64,000 nucleotides of DNA. It comes from Bathymodiolus brooksi (Eukaryota > Mollusca > Bivalvia > Mytilida > Modiolidae). The DNA lies in assembly GCA_963680875.1 (NCBI GenBank), contig OY804589.1:21658413-21722412 (forward strand). Reading direction: 5' to 3'. Both the position numbers and the translations under genes were made by a program. The notes under the pieces were generated by a model. The model was not told where the DNA came from. It was given only the letters and a program-made list of their open reading frames with translations, and made no database searches. Position 1 is the first letter of the stretch; every line of letters starts with the position of its first letter. Positions 47,640-59,345 of this stretch are shown here, in pieces.

Positions 47640-47870
47640 TACCAATATTATCTAATGATGAACAACTTATGTATAACATGTGGTAATATGTGTCTTTATA
47701 TTACCTGGCTCTGTGATGTATAATTATCATCGTGATCAGTAGGTAATTGACTACCAGTATTATCAAATGATGAACAAATACTGTAGATACTGGTGTAATA
47801 CCAACACATGATCGACATACTGTGGTAATATGTGTCCCTTCATTACATAACTCTGTGTAATTTCTTTTGT
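47640..47870. repeat. Diverged minisatellite related to 8945-9150
   Basis: Units with GTGGTAATATGTGTC, TTACCTGGCTCTGTGATG and AATTGACTACCAGTATTATC recur three to four times. Confidence 0.5.
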
Positions 47871-47925
47871 ACATGCCTCTTTATTTGATTATTGGCATCG
47901 TATTTTTTTATGGATAATTTATATA

Positions 47926-48355
47926 TATATATATATATATATAAATACGTCTGAAAATTAAACCAAACAGTGTTAGAATTAGATCTATGAGCTGACAAAT
48001 TTGTTTCTTCCCTCGACGAGATTTGAAACCCATTGATACACTACAGCACCAATCGCTTAGCCTTATGTCCAGCGCCGTAGACTACTCGGCCACATCCTCT
48101 ATCTAAAAAATATAGCTTCAATAGTCTCTTAAGGAAAAATCTAGAGATAGACATAAGACATGTGGCTAAGCGTGTGTAGATGATCCATATATACTTAAAA
48201 TTATAATTTGACCGCAATTTTTAATAAATTGTATAGGATGATGAAGAATTCATTTTGCAGTTATAGGACATAAAGTATATTATACAAACATATAAGCAGG
48301 TAACAACCATACAATATATGTGTCCCTCTGGATCTCAAAGTTACTTGAAATACTT
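47926..48355 (-). repeat. tRNA-derived SINE, family I, with (TA)n tail and extended flank
   Basis: The same composite as 34936-35400: a (TA)n tail at 47918-47943, ACGTCTGAAAATTAAACC, a B-box-like GGTTTCAAATCTCGTC on the minus strand, then a shared 250-bp flank ending in GGATCTCAAAGTTACTTG. Confidence 0.7.
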
Positions 48356-48374
48356 GTTTAATACTAAATATGTA

Positions 48375-48530
48375 TACACGTCTCAAAATTAAGCCAATAA
48401 GTGTTAGAATTAGATCTTTGAGCTGACAAATGTTTGTTCTTCCCTCGACGGAATTTGAACTCACACCATTGATACACTGCAGCACCAATCGCTTAGCCGT
48501 ATGTCCAGCGCCCTCGACCACATGTCCCTT
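48375..48530 (-). repeat. tRNA-derived SINE, family I
   Basis: ACGTCTCAAAATTAAGCC, then on the minus strand the B box GTGAGTTCAAATTCCGTC and GCTAAGCGATTGGTGCTGCA. It directly follows the composite copy, giving two tRNA modules in tandem. Confidence 0.7.
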
Positions 48531-48539
48531 TCCATGTCA

Positions 48540-49380
48540 GCCCCGGTATCATCCCGAGGGCCCCATATCAGCCCGAGACACAGTCGATGGAAGCTAGCTG
48601 GGATGATATGGAAAAGATCGTGTCTTAATCTTTTTATCATTTATACTTCCGACAAATTGTTTTTACGAGACACATAATACACAATTAATATTCAAAAGTC
48701 AATGACTTTATATGGAAGTTTAATTGTGAATTCAACAGATATATTTTCAGACCACTATTGTGAAACAAGAGTATCTCAACCCCTATAAATAGGTAATGAA
48801 AACATTTCCTAAAAAGGCATTTTGAAACATTAGAAGATTAGAAGATGTGATTCTTTTTTGAAGATTTTTTTTACAGTGAATCGTGACGAGAACATTGCCC
48901 GTGAATCGTTTTCATTACAAATTATTTTACGTACTCCGCTATAATTATCTATCACCTAAATGTGTTTTTATGATTGTTTTTAATGTGGTCCTTTTGAGGC
49001 ATAATTGTTTCCCTCTTGGCTCGATGTGTCAATAGTATAGGTATCATTAGTGGTCACCTGCACTGATTCTGTCTGACACGATTAGTAGGGATGTAGCTTC
49101 TTCTTCTCTTTGCATCAGCTTCCTTTATTAGGAACACCATGGATTTTCCATGTATTTTTGACATGAGGAAGTTGGGTTTTTTTTGTTATTTTAAGCTGGC
49201 AAATTACCTCTTAGTGCAATATATACAGTGAATTTATTTTTGAGTTATGTCATGTCAAGTTTGTATTTACCATTTATTTACAGCCTTATCAAAATATTGT
49301 CTTACCTATTAAAACTATGAGAAATAATCTAAAATTTTATGCTAATATGAGGCTATTGACATACAGATTTTTGTTGTTGT
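48540..49380. other. Spacer with a GC-rich inverted motif and GTGAATCGTGA words
   Basis: 48535-48615 contains GGGCCCCATATCAGCCCGAG and a mirrored CTGGGATGATATGG. Near 48880 the words GTGAATCGTGACGAG and CCGTGAATCG occur, similar to words at 52040-52090 beyond the LINE. No exon is recognised. Confidence 0.4.
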
Positions 49381-49384
49381 TAGG

Positions 49385-49626
49385 TTTAAAATATACACTA
49401 CACAAATACAGCAGATTTTATTATAAATTTAAAAGATAAAATACAAGAATTTATGTAATGTTTAAAAGGTAAAATTCACAGAAAGGTTTTGGTTACATTG
49501 AAATTTAAAATATAGACTACAAAAATACAACAAACTTTATTTTAAGCTTAAAAGATAAAATACAAGAATTTATGTTATGCTTAAAAGGTAAAATTCACAG
49601 AAAGATTTTAGTTACATTGAAATTTC
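49385..49626. repeat. 119-bp tandem duplication, two units
   Basis: Units begin TTTAAAATATACACTAC and TTTAAAATATAGACTAC and end ACATTGAAATTT. They lie just beyond the 3' end of the LINE coding remains, so they may be its 3' untranslated region. Confidence 0.7.
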
Positions 49627-49844
49627 AAGAGGGTGTCAGAGCTAAAATTAAAATGTATAAACTATTGTATGTAAAAAGATAATAACGGATTATTTTCTAG
49701 ATACCACTGAGTATACACTGGACATTATGGACCTATCCTTCTAGAAATAGAGTGAAATCAAAAACCTTTTTACTTTATATGGCATAGTTAATTACATTCC
49801 TGAACACAATTGTAGTCCATTAAAGTTCTTCCACATTAATTACT

Positions 49845-51980
49845 TCATGTTTCCTGCGTACATTGTAGGCGTCTAACATATAGACTGTAACATAGTTCTA
49901 TGGACAGCTCCTCTATTCTGTCCATTACACTAGCACTTTCCATAAATGTTTCTGAATAATTCCTACAGTCAATTATCGGAGTTGTGATTCTTTCCTCATT
50001 ATTAAAGATTCTCAATCCTGTTCCATCTTCTGAATCGTTTATGACTTCATTTTTTAACCGACGAAAAGGTTCCTGTCTAGATCCAGTGAGCAGGGGACAT
50101 TTCAACAGAAGTGTAATATATCCTCATCTTCCAATTTACACATTGGACATATACTAGAAATATCGAATTTATTGAATCTATACCTAGCCTTTTGCAAAAC
50201 GAGCGGTCCTGATATAATTCTGGCTTTTATTATCGATTTCCTCACCGCAATTCTTGTTTTTTATTTCATCTTCCATAAGGGGTGGCTTGTCCCAACTTCT
50301 AGATGTTTTATGGCCAAATATTTTAAAGTAGTCTTGGCAGCGGCATCATTCTGGAGTCTTTTCAACCATAATTTGTCAACCTCTTTTCTTACAAGTTTTC
50401 TCCAGCTGATTTTCTATGGTGAATTTGCTTGTAGGTCTGTAATAGATGGTACATCAAACAGTATAAGTATATATCGGATACTACAAAAGAAACTTTCCTC
50501 ATTGTCATAGCTTACATTGATCTGTCTATTAATGATCTCTTTAATTTTTGAATTATCACTCGCAAGCATGGAGCATAGTAGACTCAATTTTCTCTTGTGA
50601 AGTTCTGTCTCTATAGGTATTGTACCCACCAGTATATATATAGCTGCCGTTGCTATTCTTTGGGGTAACGATTGTAAATAACGTATTGATTTTCTATGGA
50701 ATGTTTCTAGATTTTCTACATGTTTCTTTTTCAGTGGTAAGACTTCTAGTCAGTATATTAATCTTGGCAGTACGCATGCGTGGTATATTTTATAGGAGGT
50801 TACAGCATCCATACCGTTCGTGTCATGGAAACCAGATCCCATCAGGGCATAGTTTGTGCCTCTTGCGTTTTCTAATCTGGCTTCAATGTTCTTGCTACAT
50901 TCATTTTTCTCTGATCTTATTATTCCTTAGTGTATTGCATCTTCTTTTGTTGTTATCTCATTGCCATCTAGATACCTTTTATATTCATCATTTGTGGTAA
51001 AGCATTGCATAATTTTTGTTTTCATTGGATAAATCCTATAATGATGTTGCTTTGCGTGTCTTCCTATAACATTTAACATGATTTGTAGATTGTCCATGCT
51101 CGACTACATGAATGCAATGTCATCTGTACAGGTCGGTGTACCGATATAGATATCTGCAAGCTGAAATCCCAGACACTGACTTTCCAGTTCTAGCAACAAG
51201 TCTTGTAAAAAGATTTTATATAAATGTGTGGATAGGATACCTCCCTGCCTTACACTTTGTAAGATGGCAAAGCTTTCACTTAGTTCATCTGCCTATTTAA
51301 CTATTAGTGAGGCCACTGTAGGGGTCTTTTATAATGAGCCATCATGTGGGATGAATAGATTGATCAATTAACTTGCTTAGCAGTATCTTATGTTGGACCA
51401 GATCAAAAGTAGACTGGACATCCAATATTCCTATATTTATGGCTTTTGAGTTTTTAATCTTTTCACATTTTGCCTCTGAGATTAACAAGCTTGCCATAAT
51501 AGGATTTAGGCCTTCAGTAAAACCAAATTGCCAGTCTGTCATGTTGTTCAGTTTTAGCTTTCTCAGCATACTATATTCAAATGTTTTGTCTATTATTGGT
51601 GTAACAGTGATGCCTCGGTAACTTGTACACAGAGTTGCGTCTTTTTCTTTTTTAAACACTGGAGTTAAAAGAGATTGGTGCTTTTCTTATCTCCAGGATT
51701 TTGTTGAAAGTTTTTGTTAGAAAGGAGGACATTAATTTCATGCTGTTCTTAAGATGTTCTGCACTAATTCCATATTCATCACTGCTTTTGTTTGTATTCA
51801 GCTTGTCGATTGAGTTTTGCACTTCTTCTTCAGTGAAGGGTTCTGTGGCATAGTGTACTTTCTCAAGTTCTTCTTCTAGTAGCGATTGTCTCATATTGCA
51901 TAGATTGACATATGCGTTGTCAAAAGTTCTTCTTTGGGGATGCTCAGATTCTCGTAATCTTTTGCAAATGCTATTCGTAA
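49845..51980 (-). pseudogene. Non-LTR retrotransposon (LINE) ORF2 remains
   Basis: The minus strand reads from about 51980: FTEEEVQNSIDKLNTNKS and SAEHLK (RT block 1-2 region), TSYRGITVTPI, FGFTEGL, then GILDVQSTFDLVQHKILL with the block A Asp, near 51400. GTPTCTDDIAFM, the catalytic xDD block, lies near 51120, followed by SEKNECSKNIEARL and YALMGSGFHDTNG, TELHKRKLSLL, and a C-terminal ICPMCKLEDEDILHF (Cys-Cys-His) near 50130, ending at a stop at 49845. Frameshifts and stops are frequent (for example directly after DDIAFM). The endonuclease domain is not seen, so the copy is 5'-truncated. It lies in a gene 1 intron in the same orientation as the gene. The clade is not resolved. Confidence 0.85.
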
Positions 51981-52253
51981 CAAGGGTACGGTTAACAACT
52001 TACATTGGGTTTCATACTTTTAAAGAAGTGTGATCAGCTGCATTTACTTCCCGTGAATTGTGATTAATAAATAGTATTTTTCGTGAAACGTGATGAGATC
52101 CCATCACCCACTAATCTGTGTGTGTCAGTTAATGTTTGCAAAGAGACGACACCGGAAACACGGAAGTGACTTGCACCAAAGGCACCGGTAAAGAAATTTT
52201 TGCACGAGACCCTCCTGATATGGGCTATAAGTCTGGGCGTGATGTTATAGGGA
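51981..52253. other. Junction between LINE remains and segmental duplication
   Basis: Contains CCCGTGAATTGTGATTAATA and TTTTTCGTGAAACGTGATGA, repeat-like words also seen near 48880. No exon is recognised. Confidence 0.4.
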
Positions 52254-52782
52254 GTTTGCTTCCGCTCGTTACACATATGCAAACATTATGTATACATGCA
52301 ACGTATATATAAAGAAAAGTATTGGACACACAATAAATTGAGAGTATATACAAAAGTACAACATAATGCTAGCAAATTATCTGGTCAAACTATTTAGTAT
52401 TTAGTAGATTTCATGTCAAAACAGGATATAACATGATTGTTGTTTCTCTCGAATTATGATTTGACCAAACACTTTAAACATTTTCGTATGAAATGAGTAT
52501 TATGTAACCCCTTGACTTTGTTCTATTCTGACTTTTTTGGTGATTTAGAAAAAACCTACGTTAGACCAAGGATTTATATTACTATATAAATCCTTAGTTA
52601 GACCAATTCATAAAGAGTGCAAATGGTATTTGGGACATTTTCTTTTCGACCTTGTGATTTTTCAACGTGATTATTATATCTTAATATCAATTATTGATGT
52701 GAACACCTAATTTTCGAAACATTGTGATAATATCCGTCCTTGTGATAAATTAATTATGTTAGACAACAGATTATCGAAATAC

Positions 52783-52954
52783 CTGTGCATAAGATAGTTG
52801 TAGAGCATGATACCGTTTCATAGTCCAACCTGGGCAAGAAGAACCGCCATTATCTGGTGTTGGATTGTTACACAATCTATATCGTGTCCTTGTTCCTCCA
52901 ACACACGTCTTTGTACATGAAATCCAGTTTCCCACGAACTCCAGTTTCCATTTA
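52783..52954 (-). pseudogene. Broken TSP1 exon of receptor gene 1
   Basis: It aligns along its length with the intact 174-bp exon at 2659-2832, and the splice sites are kept. Two single-base deletions (one in the G-run after NGNWSSW, one in the run before the final GLDYE block) make it 172 bp. The frame is lost after the first Trp ladder, so CTKTCVGG is no longer read in frame, and inclusion would shift all downstream exons. Skipping the exon would keep the gene 1 frame because its neighbours are phase 1-1. The alternative that these are sequencing errors in homopolymers cannot be excluded. Confidence 0.8.
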
Positions 52955-53094
52955 CTATAAGAAGGAAATAAACATTAGCGTGGTCAATAACTGCAAAAAC
53001 TATTAATGGAGCAAAGTTACTTATGGTCTTTCTAGTTAAAGCACAATGTTTATATTTGCAATAAAATACCAAAGATATCTGTTAGATATCGGTT

Positions 53095-53355
53095 TGGCTT
53101 AGTTTGATTTATGGTGTTCAACGCCACTTTCAACAATATTTGAGGCATTTCGTCACGGTAAGTTTTATTGGTGGAGTACTCGGAGAAAGCGACCGACCTG
53201 TCGCTGGTCACTGACAAACTTTATCGCATAATGTTGTATCGAGTACACTTCACAATGAACGGGATTCGAACTCACAACGTCAGTGGTGATAGGCACTGAT
53301 TGCACAGGTAGTTGTATATCTAACTATCACACAATCACGATCACGACTGCCACTG
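53095..53355 (-). repeat. tRNA-derived SINE, family II
   Basis: Duplicate of 2965-3225. Minus strand: GTGAGTTCGAATCCCGTTC, then CTCCGAGTACTCCACCAATA and GTTGAAAGTGGCGTTGAACA. Confidence 0.75.
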
Positions 53356-53670
53356 TTAAATATCGGTTGTCAATTTATTCCATCTAATATTATAATAATA
53401 AAAACGTAGATATCAAATTTAATACACACTTAGGCGTTTCTGCAATAATCCCCATTATGTACGCTCAAAATCAAAAGATTGGAAAACCAAATAAAAAAAA
53501 TTCTTATGGAGTAAGAACACCATAAGGGCATAAAGAGGATAGCCAAAACTCGGGCTATGGTCACATATGCCCGGGGGAGGAGAACAATAGTCTTAGTAAT
53601 AATTACATTATTTAGTAACTGTAAAATTTCAATTATAAGTATATCTAATAAACGATATCAGTGTCGTAAC

Positions 53671-53805
53671 AATGGCTACTGGGTAGATGATACCTCTGGA
53701 GACTAATAGTCCACCTACAGAGGTATCAACCTAATGATAGTAACACTGACTACTGGGTAGATGATACCGCCGGAGACTAATAGTCCACCAACAGAGGTAT
53801 CAATG
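53671..53805. repeat. 74-bp tandem repeat, two units
   Basis: Counterpart of 3566-3925 with only two copies of the CTACTGGGTAGATGATACC unit. Confidence 0.85.
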
Positions 53806-54786
53806 TGATAGTCTGTATTTTAATCATTTTATAAGTTTTTGTATTTCTAGTATTTTTCAGTATTGTCATTGGTAATAATTTAAACAGAATTATTTAATTA
53901 CTTTCTATTATTGCAGGTTAATTACAAAGTGTGATTAAGTATTTTGATATTATTTTGATTAATTGATTTTACTATAGACCTGTTTGACGGACATGACATA
54001 ATCACGGACTGGTTCTGCTATATTTAACTTTAATCATTTCTATTCATGGTTCGTTGAAGCGAACGCTTACTTGATCTTCGTTGGCAACTTTTATTTTTGG
54101 CGGTAAATTCCTTTGTCTATTGTCTTTAATTTTATACGACACCATATTGCTTTTGATTTATCTCTGAGCAACATTGAAATTTAGAGCTGAGATTCAGAAG
54201 TTGAAAATCTAAATATTTGGAGAACTTATTTCTTTTCCAAGGTAATATTGAATTGATTTCACCACCGATACATCTATGGAGATCTAATCAAGAAATCCTT
54301 TACACCACATGTGAGGGATATTATATATGATATATGAAATATTGTGTCTAAGCAAATAAAAGTAGAAGAACCCCTCAGTAATTGGTTATTATTATTTGGA
54401 GGAAATGTAATAATACTACACCAACCTAGTGATAGTAATAGAAACGTAGATATCAGGTTTAGTGTACATGACCTTTATAGAGTACGCTCATTATTTAGAC
54501 AATGTAATATGCTTAAATTAAAACTAATAAAATGTTACCAATATCTGTAAAATATCTGTTTTCAATGTATTCCATATAATATAATAACATAGCATGGAAC
54601 ATTGTAATAAGTTCAGTTTTTCATAACCGTTATGCTCGTGGATGGACATGATGATTAGTTGGTGCTAGGTCAATTTTAAGCATCAAGAATGGTTTTCAAT
54701 CTACAAAGTATACATATACAATTATACAAATATAGGATCGTAGTTACTAAGTAATAAACTATCGATATTACATGTTTTTGTGGTGA
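53806..54786. other. Intron sequence with no recognised exon
   Basis: Paralog of 3926-4913. Nothing is recognised apart from AT-rich words. Confidence 0.5.
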
Positions 54787-55245
54787 ATTTATTCGTATGA
54801 GGCAGACTTCATACAGTGGCTTCTCAAGAAAAACGAAAAGAAGCTAGCCCGATCATTTAATTTCACGTTCCGCTATATAAATTATGTCCTTTCACTAAAT
54901 AATTCTAGGTTTGGTGATTTCGTTGATCGCATCTATCCTATTGAGCTTGAAATAAAGGATACCACAGATACAGATAGGTCTGCTTCATACCTTGACTTAC
55001 ACATCGAAATAGACAGTGAGGGGAGATTGAGAACGAAACATTACGACAAAAGAGATGATTTCAATTTTCCCATTGTGAACTTCCCATTTATATGTAGCAA
55101 CATTCGAGCAGCACCTGCATATGGAGTATATATCTTTCAGTTGATACGATATTCCAGAGCTTGTGATTCCTATCAGGATTTCCTTGATAGAGGGTTGCTT
55201 CTAACAAGGAAGCTACTGAACCAATGGTTCCTCTTCGTTAATTAA
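54787..55245 (+). pseudogene. Reverse transcriptase C-terminal fragment, copy 2 (uninterrupted)
   Basis: A 153-codon open register ending in TAA, longer than the part starting at the internal Met at 55027. It includes KKNEKKLARSFNFTFRY, then INYVLSLNN where the catalytic YxDD has lost both Asp residues, then DRIYPIELEIKDTT, DLHIEIDSEGRLRT, KHYDKRDDFNFPIVNFPF, APAYGVYIFQLIRYSRA and LLLTRKLLNQW. Lack of stops in a copy with a dead active site most likely reflects short length, not function. Upstream RT blocks are absent. It is the duplicate of 4914-5372. Confidence 0.7.
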
Positions 55246-55404
55246 AGCTTTTTTAAGAAGGGTATGTCGATAGAAGATGATATTATTGCCATTATTATAT
55301 AATCACCAAAAAACGCTTATACCTATCTTGTATATAGAAAACGTGTATTTTATTCATATTATATACTAGTACTTGAGTATAACTTTTGAAAACCTTATCC
55401 TGTG

Positions 55405-55612
55405 CGATCAATGCCTATCACCACTAAAGTAGTGAGTTCGAATCCCGTTCATGACGAGGTGTACTCGAAACAACATTATGTGATAAATGTGTTAGTGACT
55501 TGCGGTAGGTCGGTTGTTTTCTCCGGGCACTCCGATTTCCTCCATCAATAAAACTAACCGCGACGATATAACTCAAATATTGTTGAAAGTGGCGTTAAAG
55601 ACCATAGACCAA
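55405..55612 (+). repeat. tRNA-derived SINE, family II (fuller copy)
   Basis: GTGAGTTCGAATCCCGTTCA, then GTGTTAGTGACTTGCGGTAG, then TCTCCGGGCACTCCGATTTC and GTTGAAAGTGGCGTTAAAGA. It keeps the middle segment missing from its duplicate at 5520-5745. Confidence 0.8.
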
Positions 55613-56279
55613 ACCTGAAATTCTTGAAGGTTGTTTTTCTAATAACATTGGCTGAATTATTCATTGCAGATATTATATGTACTGTTTGGAACACGAAATA
55701 CATTGGAAAACTGTAATATTTTCCAGAAATAATAAAAATATACTTGTAAGTTGTAAACTAACTATTCCCTTTGTATGTTATTCACACTTGGTGTATACCT
55801 TTAGAAAAATAAATATACAGACTATTGAAGCTGGGGTTGAAAACAAAATGGGACGATTTCCTAATGTATATACATATATATGTATACTGAGCAAGAAAAG
55901 CTTAGCAACAAATATTTTTAATTTTATATTTTCTAAAATAATTTAGATTTCATTGCATAACGATAAATATATTGTCCTAACAAACAATAACAAAAATAAA
56001 GAGGAACATGAACGTACGAAAAATCGTAATTCACAAACTTCCCGATAATATGTGACACATGATGAATTCACACATAAATCCACAATGTCAGTATCTTGTC
56101 CAGGCCCCGTTGGCAGTAATGGTAGCTTTACATCTTTTTTGAATGCCTCTCATGATTTGTTGGAACTTGTACTGCGGAATGGCGTTCCATTCAATGATGA
56201 ACGCATTTTCCAATTCCTGCAAGGAGTTTAAGGTATGATGATTCTCTGGTATTTGTCTGTTTACTTCCTTAGTCCTTGC

Positions 56280-57149
56280 TATGCGTCATGGGACATAGGG
56301 CAAGGATATATGTATGTTTAGCATGTCCAAAACATGGTGAATAGGAGCCAGATCAGGAGAACGACTCGGCCAGGATAATGCATTAACATTGTTGGCCTGC
56401 AAAAAGTTCATGGAGAGACGAGCGGTGTGTGACCAAGCAGTGTCCTGCTAAAAAAAAACGATTGTCTCTGTGCATGAACGGCATCACGACAGGACATAAA
56501 TGTCATCGCAGTAGCGCTGTGCATTCAGTGTTTGTCTTATCACAATCAATTTGGTCTTTCCTGCGCAATGCCCTACTCCCCACAACAGTAGCTAACTGCC
56601 ACTAAAGCGGTCGACTGGCATAACACAAGCCGCCACGAAGCGTTCACCAGGCCGTCTCCAGACACGAATGCGACCATCTGCAAACTTTAGTGTGAATCGA
56701 GATTCATCCGAAAAAAATACTGTCATCCAGTTACGGCGCAATTGCTGATTTGTCCATGCGTGTCGCTGTCTTTTGTGGTGGACAGTTTACTCGATACTTT
56801 TATGTGGTCTAATTGATTTGAAACGACAAGCTTTAAGATTATTGTGATCTGTTTCCGCGGATATGCGGTCTTCAGTTGCTCTCCGTACTCTGTCGACAAT
56901 CCTTGTTGCTAGTAAGAAGCGGTCACGTCTTGCTGTGATCCTGATGTAACGTTCCTCTCTAGGAGTGAGACGTTTTGGTCTACCGGATCTTGACCTATCC
57001 TTAGCTGTGCCAGTGGTCCTGAAATGTTGTGCTAACCTCCATATGGTTGTACGGTGAACACCAAATGACACAGCAACGTCATTTACCGTCATTCCGCCTG
57101 CCAACATACCGATGACGGTCATTCTGTGGAAGTCCTCTACGGCGCCCAT
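56280..57149 (-). pseudogene. Tc1/mariner-like transposase, copy B
   Basis: ATG at 57149 (MGAVEDFHRM) opens the paired helix-turn-helix region (GMLAGGMTVNDVAVSFGVHR, GRPKRLTPREERYIR). A TAA after KSIE and another stop after DRFSGS interrupt one otherwise continuous register that includes HAWTNQQLRRNWMTVFFSDE (first catalytic Asp). A shift in a T9 run precedes the second Asp block, read QDTAWSHTA. The terminal block reads SPDLAPIHH, so the third catalytic acid has become His. Copy A keeps that Glu, but copy B has the better N terminus and first-Asp region. The element is inactive. Confidence 0.8.
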
Positions 57150-57714
57150 ATAACTTTTTGTTATAAGAAAACAGTTTTTGTTCTGTTTTGAACCTTATTG
57201 TCGATGAAATAAACTTTCGGAAAGCATAAACAGGTAAGACAAGTAAAAAAACCATTAATGCACGTGCAGATGATTTTCGGCGCGAAATGACTCAAGCAAA
57301 ACGTTATCGTACCTGTTTTAAATGTATTTTGTCTTGATTAGTCATATGATGTGATGTCTATAATATTTATAGACACAAAAGGTGAAAGAAATTAATTAAT
57401 ATACGAAAAAAAACATTGTTTCTACACTTAATTTACTCAGTATATTATATGTACTCTTTGACATTTATCCTGGTAATATTTTCAATATGCATACTGCATG
57501 TTATTAATAATCGGTGAATACCTTTACAAAGTTTTAATTTGCAGACTGCTGATCCTTTGTTGTGGGGAAAACATTTTATGACGTTTTACTCTTGTTGTAT
57601 ATTGCATGAACCTTTTGAAACAAGAAATGCTCAATACCACTGAATCATTTGTAAACTATCTGTTTATAGCTGTTCTCACAGATTTACGATGAAAAAAACA
57701 TACTTAGGTTGATT

Positions 57715-57970
57715 GATTTGATTGACTGATTGATTGATTGTGTTCAACGCCAATTTTAGGCAATATTTCAGCTATATCAAGCCGGAGTACCCGGAGAGAA
57801 CCATCGATCATGGCAATCAATTGGTAAACTTTATCACTTGCGACTGCAAGTCGAGTGCACCTTTTTGCATTTTACAAAGCCTTGCGCGAAACCACGCCGT
57901 ATTGGTAATAGGCTTTTATGAGGTGTTAGGTAATCAAACTACCTAGCTTAAAAAGCCACCCGGGCCCTCA
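57715..57970 (-). repeat. tRNA-derived SINE, family II (diverged)
   Basis: Duplicate of 7862-8110, preceded on its left by TTGATTGATTGATTG. Confidence 0.6.
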
Positions 57971-58609
57971 TACTTAGAAAGACTCTAGAGAGAGAAACAT
58001 CTAATATTTTACTCATCTTACATATTTTGTATACTTCTTTTAAAAAACTAAAATTGATGAAGTATGAAAGTTTAAATGAGAAAAAAGTATATCGTTTGAT
58101 TCACTTTTTATATTACAGGCATCAATTTGAACAAAAAAAACAGGCATAATGTTTTTCCCTCCTAATAAAGAGTTTATTTGCCGAAAGAAATCATTGCACG
58201 TGAAAATTGTCTTAACTTCTTCTTTATGCGATCTAAGATAAGACAGATACACTTGCATCTTTGTGTGTGTGTTGTTTTATTTTTTACAAATTGAATGTAT
58301 TTAATTTCTTGTTATTGTTATTATACTGCGATCAACCCTAGTGTTTTACCTAGAAATGTCCAACATTTCATAAATTTTTAAGCATGTTTTACTTGCAAAC
58401 AACAAAAGAAATCAATATTTCTCATTTCCACGGAAAATACTATGCATAAAGAATGATCTTAAAACAGCAGTTGTCTAATGTATATTTTTTTCTTAGACAA
58501 CTCAATGTTCCATCGTTTATGAAGCTAAAGAAAATTGTGTGTCTTATTCATGTTATTGTGTCAGCCCAACACCGTCAATACATTTTGCACGGACCCTTGA
58601 TCCTGTAAA

Positions 58610-58800
58610 TAATAAATGATGTAAATACTGTGATAATATGTGTCTTCGTATAACCTGGTTCTGTGATGAACTAATTACGTAGATATGGTGATAATTTGTG
58701 TCTCTGTGATACCTAACTTTTGTAAATACTGCGATTTTATGTGCCTGTTAAATACCTGACCTGTGATTAAATAATTATGTAAATATTGTGAACATATCGT
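58610..58800. repeat. Diverged minisatellite, counterpart of 8945-9150
   Basis: Words ACTGTGATAATATGTGTC, GTGATGAACTAATTACG and GTGATACCTAACTT repeat with a period of about 45-57 bp. Confidence 0.6.
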
Positions 58801-59345
58801 TATGCATCTTTTTAGTAAGGACTTGTCATCACTGGTTTGTTATTGATAATCTAATTAGGATACCAATTGTATAGTCTTTGGATTGACCCGATCAGAGCTC
58901 GAAGCCATGATCTAACTTCATTTCAATCGAGACTATAACAGCATGGATGCGGCTAAATGAACAGAAATCGTATTAGTGGTCAGTATGATGAGGAATAACT
59001 AAAGGTTATTACTGACCAGTAGAAAAAATATTGCTGATTAAGTTTTGAGCAAATAAAATACATTTTTAAATCGTTGTTCCCTCACGTGGAAATACAAACA
59101 TGATGCCGGTTTTTTAACTTTAGCTACATACAGTAGAATGTATCCCATCTTACAGTTTAGTGTCTCGTGTTGTGACACTCAGTAATATGGTTTACGTGTA
59201 AACGGGGTAATATTTGATCAGTCAAAAGTCGGAAACAAACATTCACAATATAACATCGTCTAAATCATTTTGTTTTTGCATTGCTTTCGAATTACTCATT
59301 AATTCGTATCTAAATTGATTTATTTGTCTTATCTACTGTACATAC

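Noticed and set aside
50172..51000. Plus-strand hydrophobic ORFs suggesting membrane proteins
   Set aside because: Antisense to the LINE reverse transcriptase remains.
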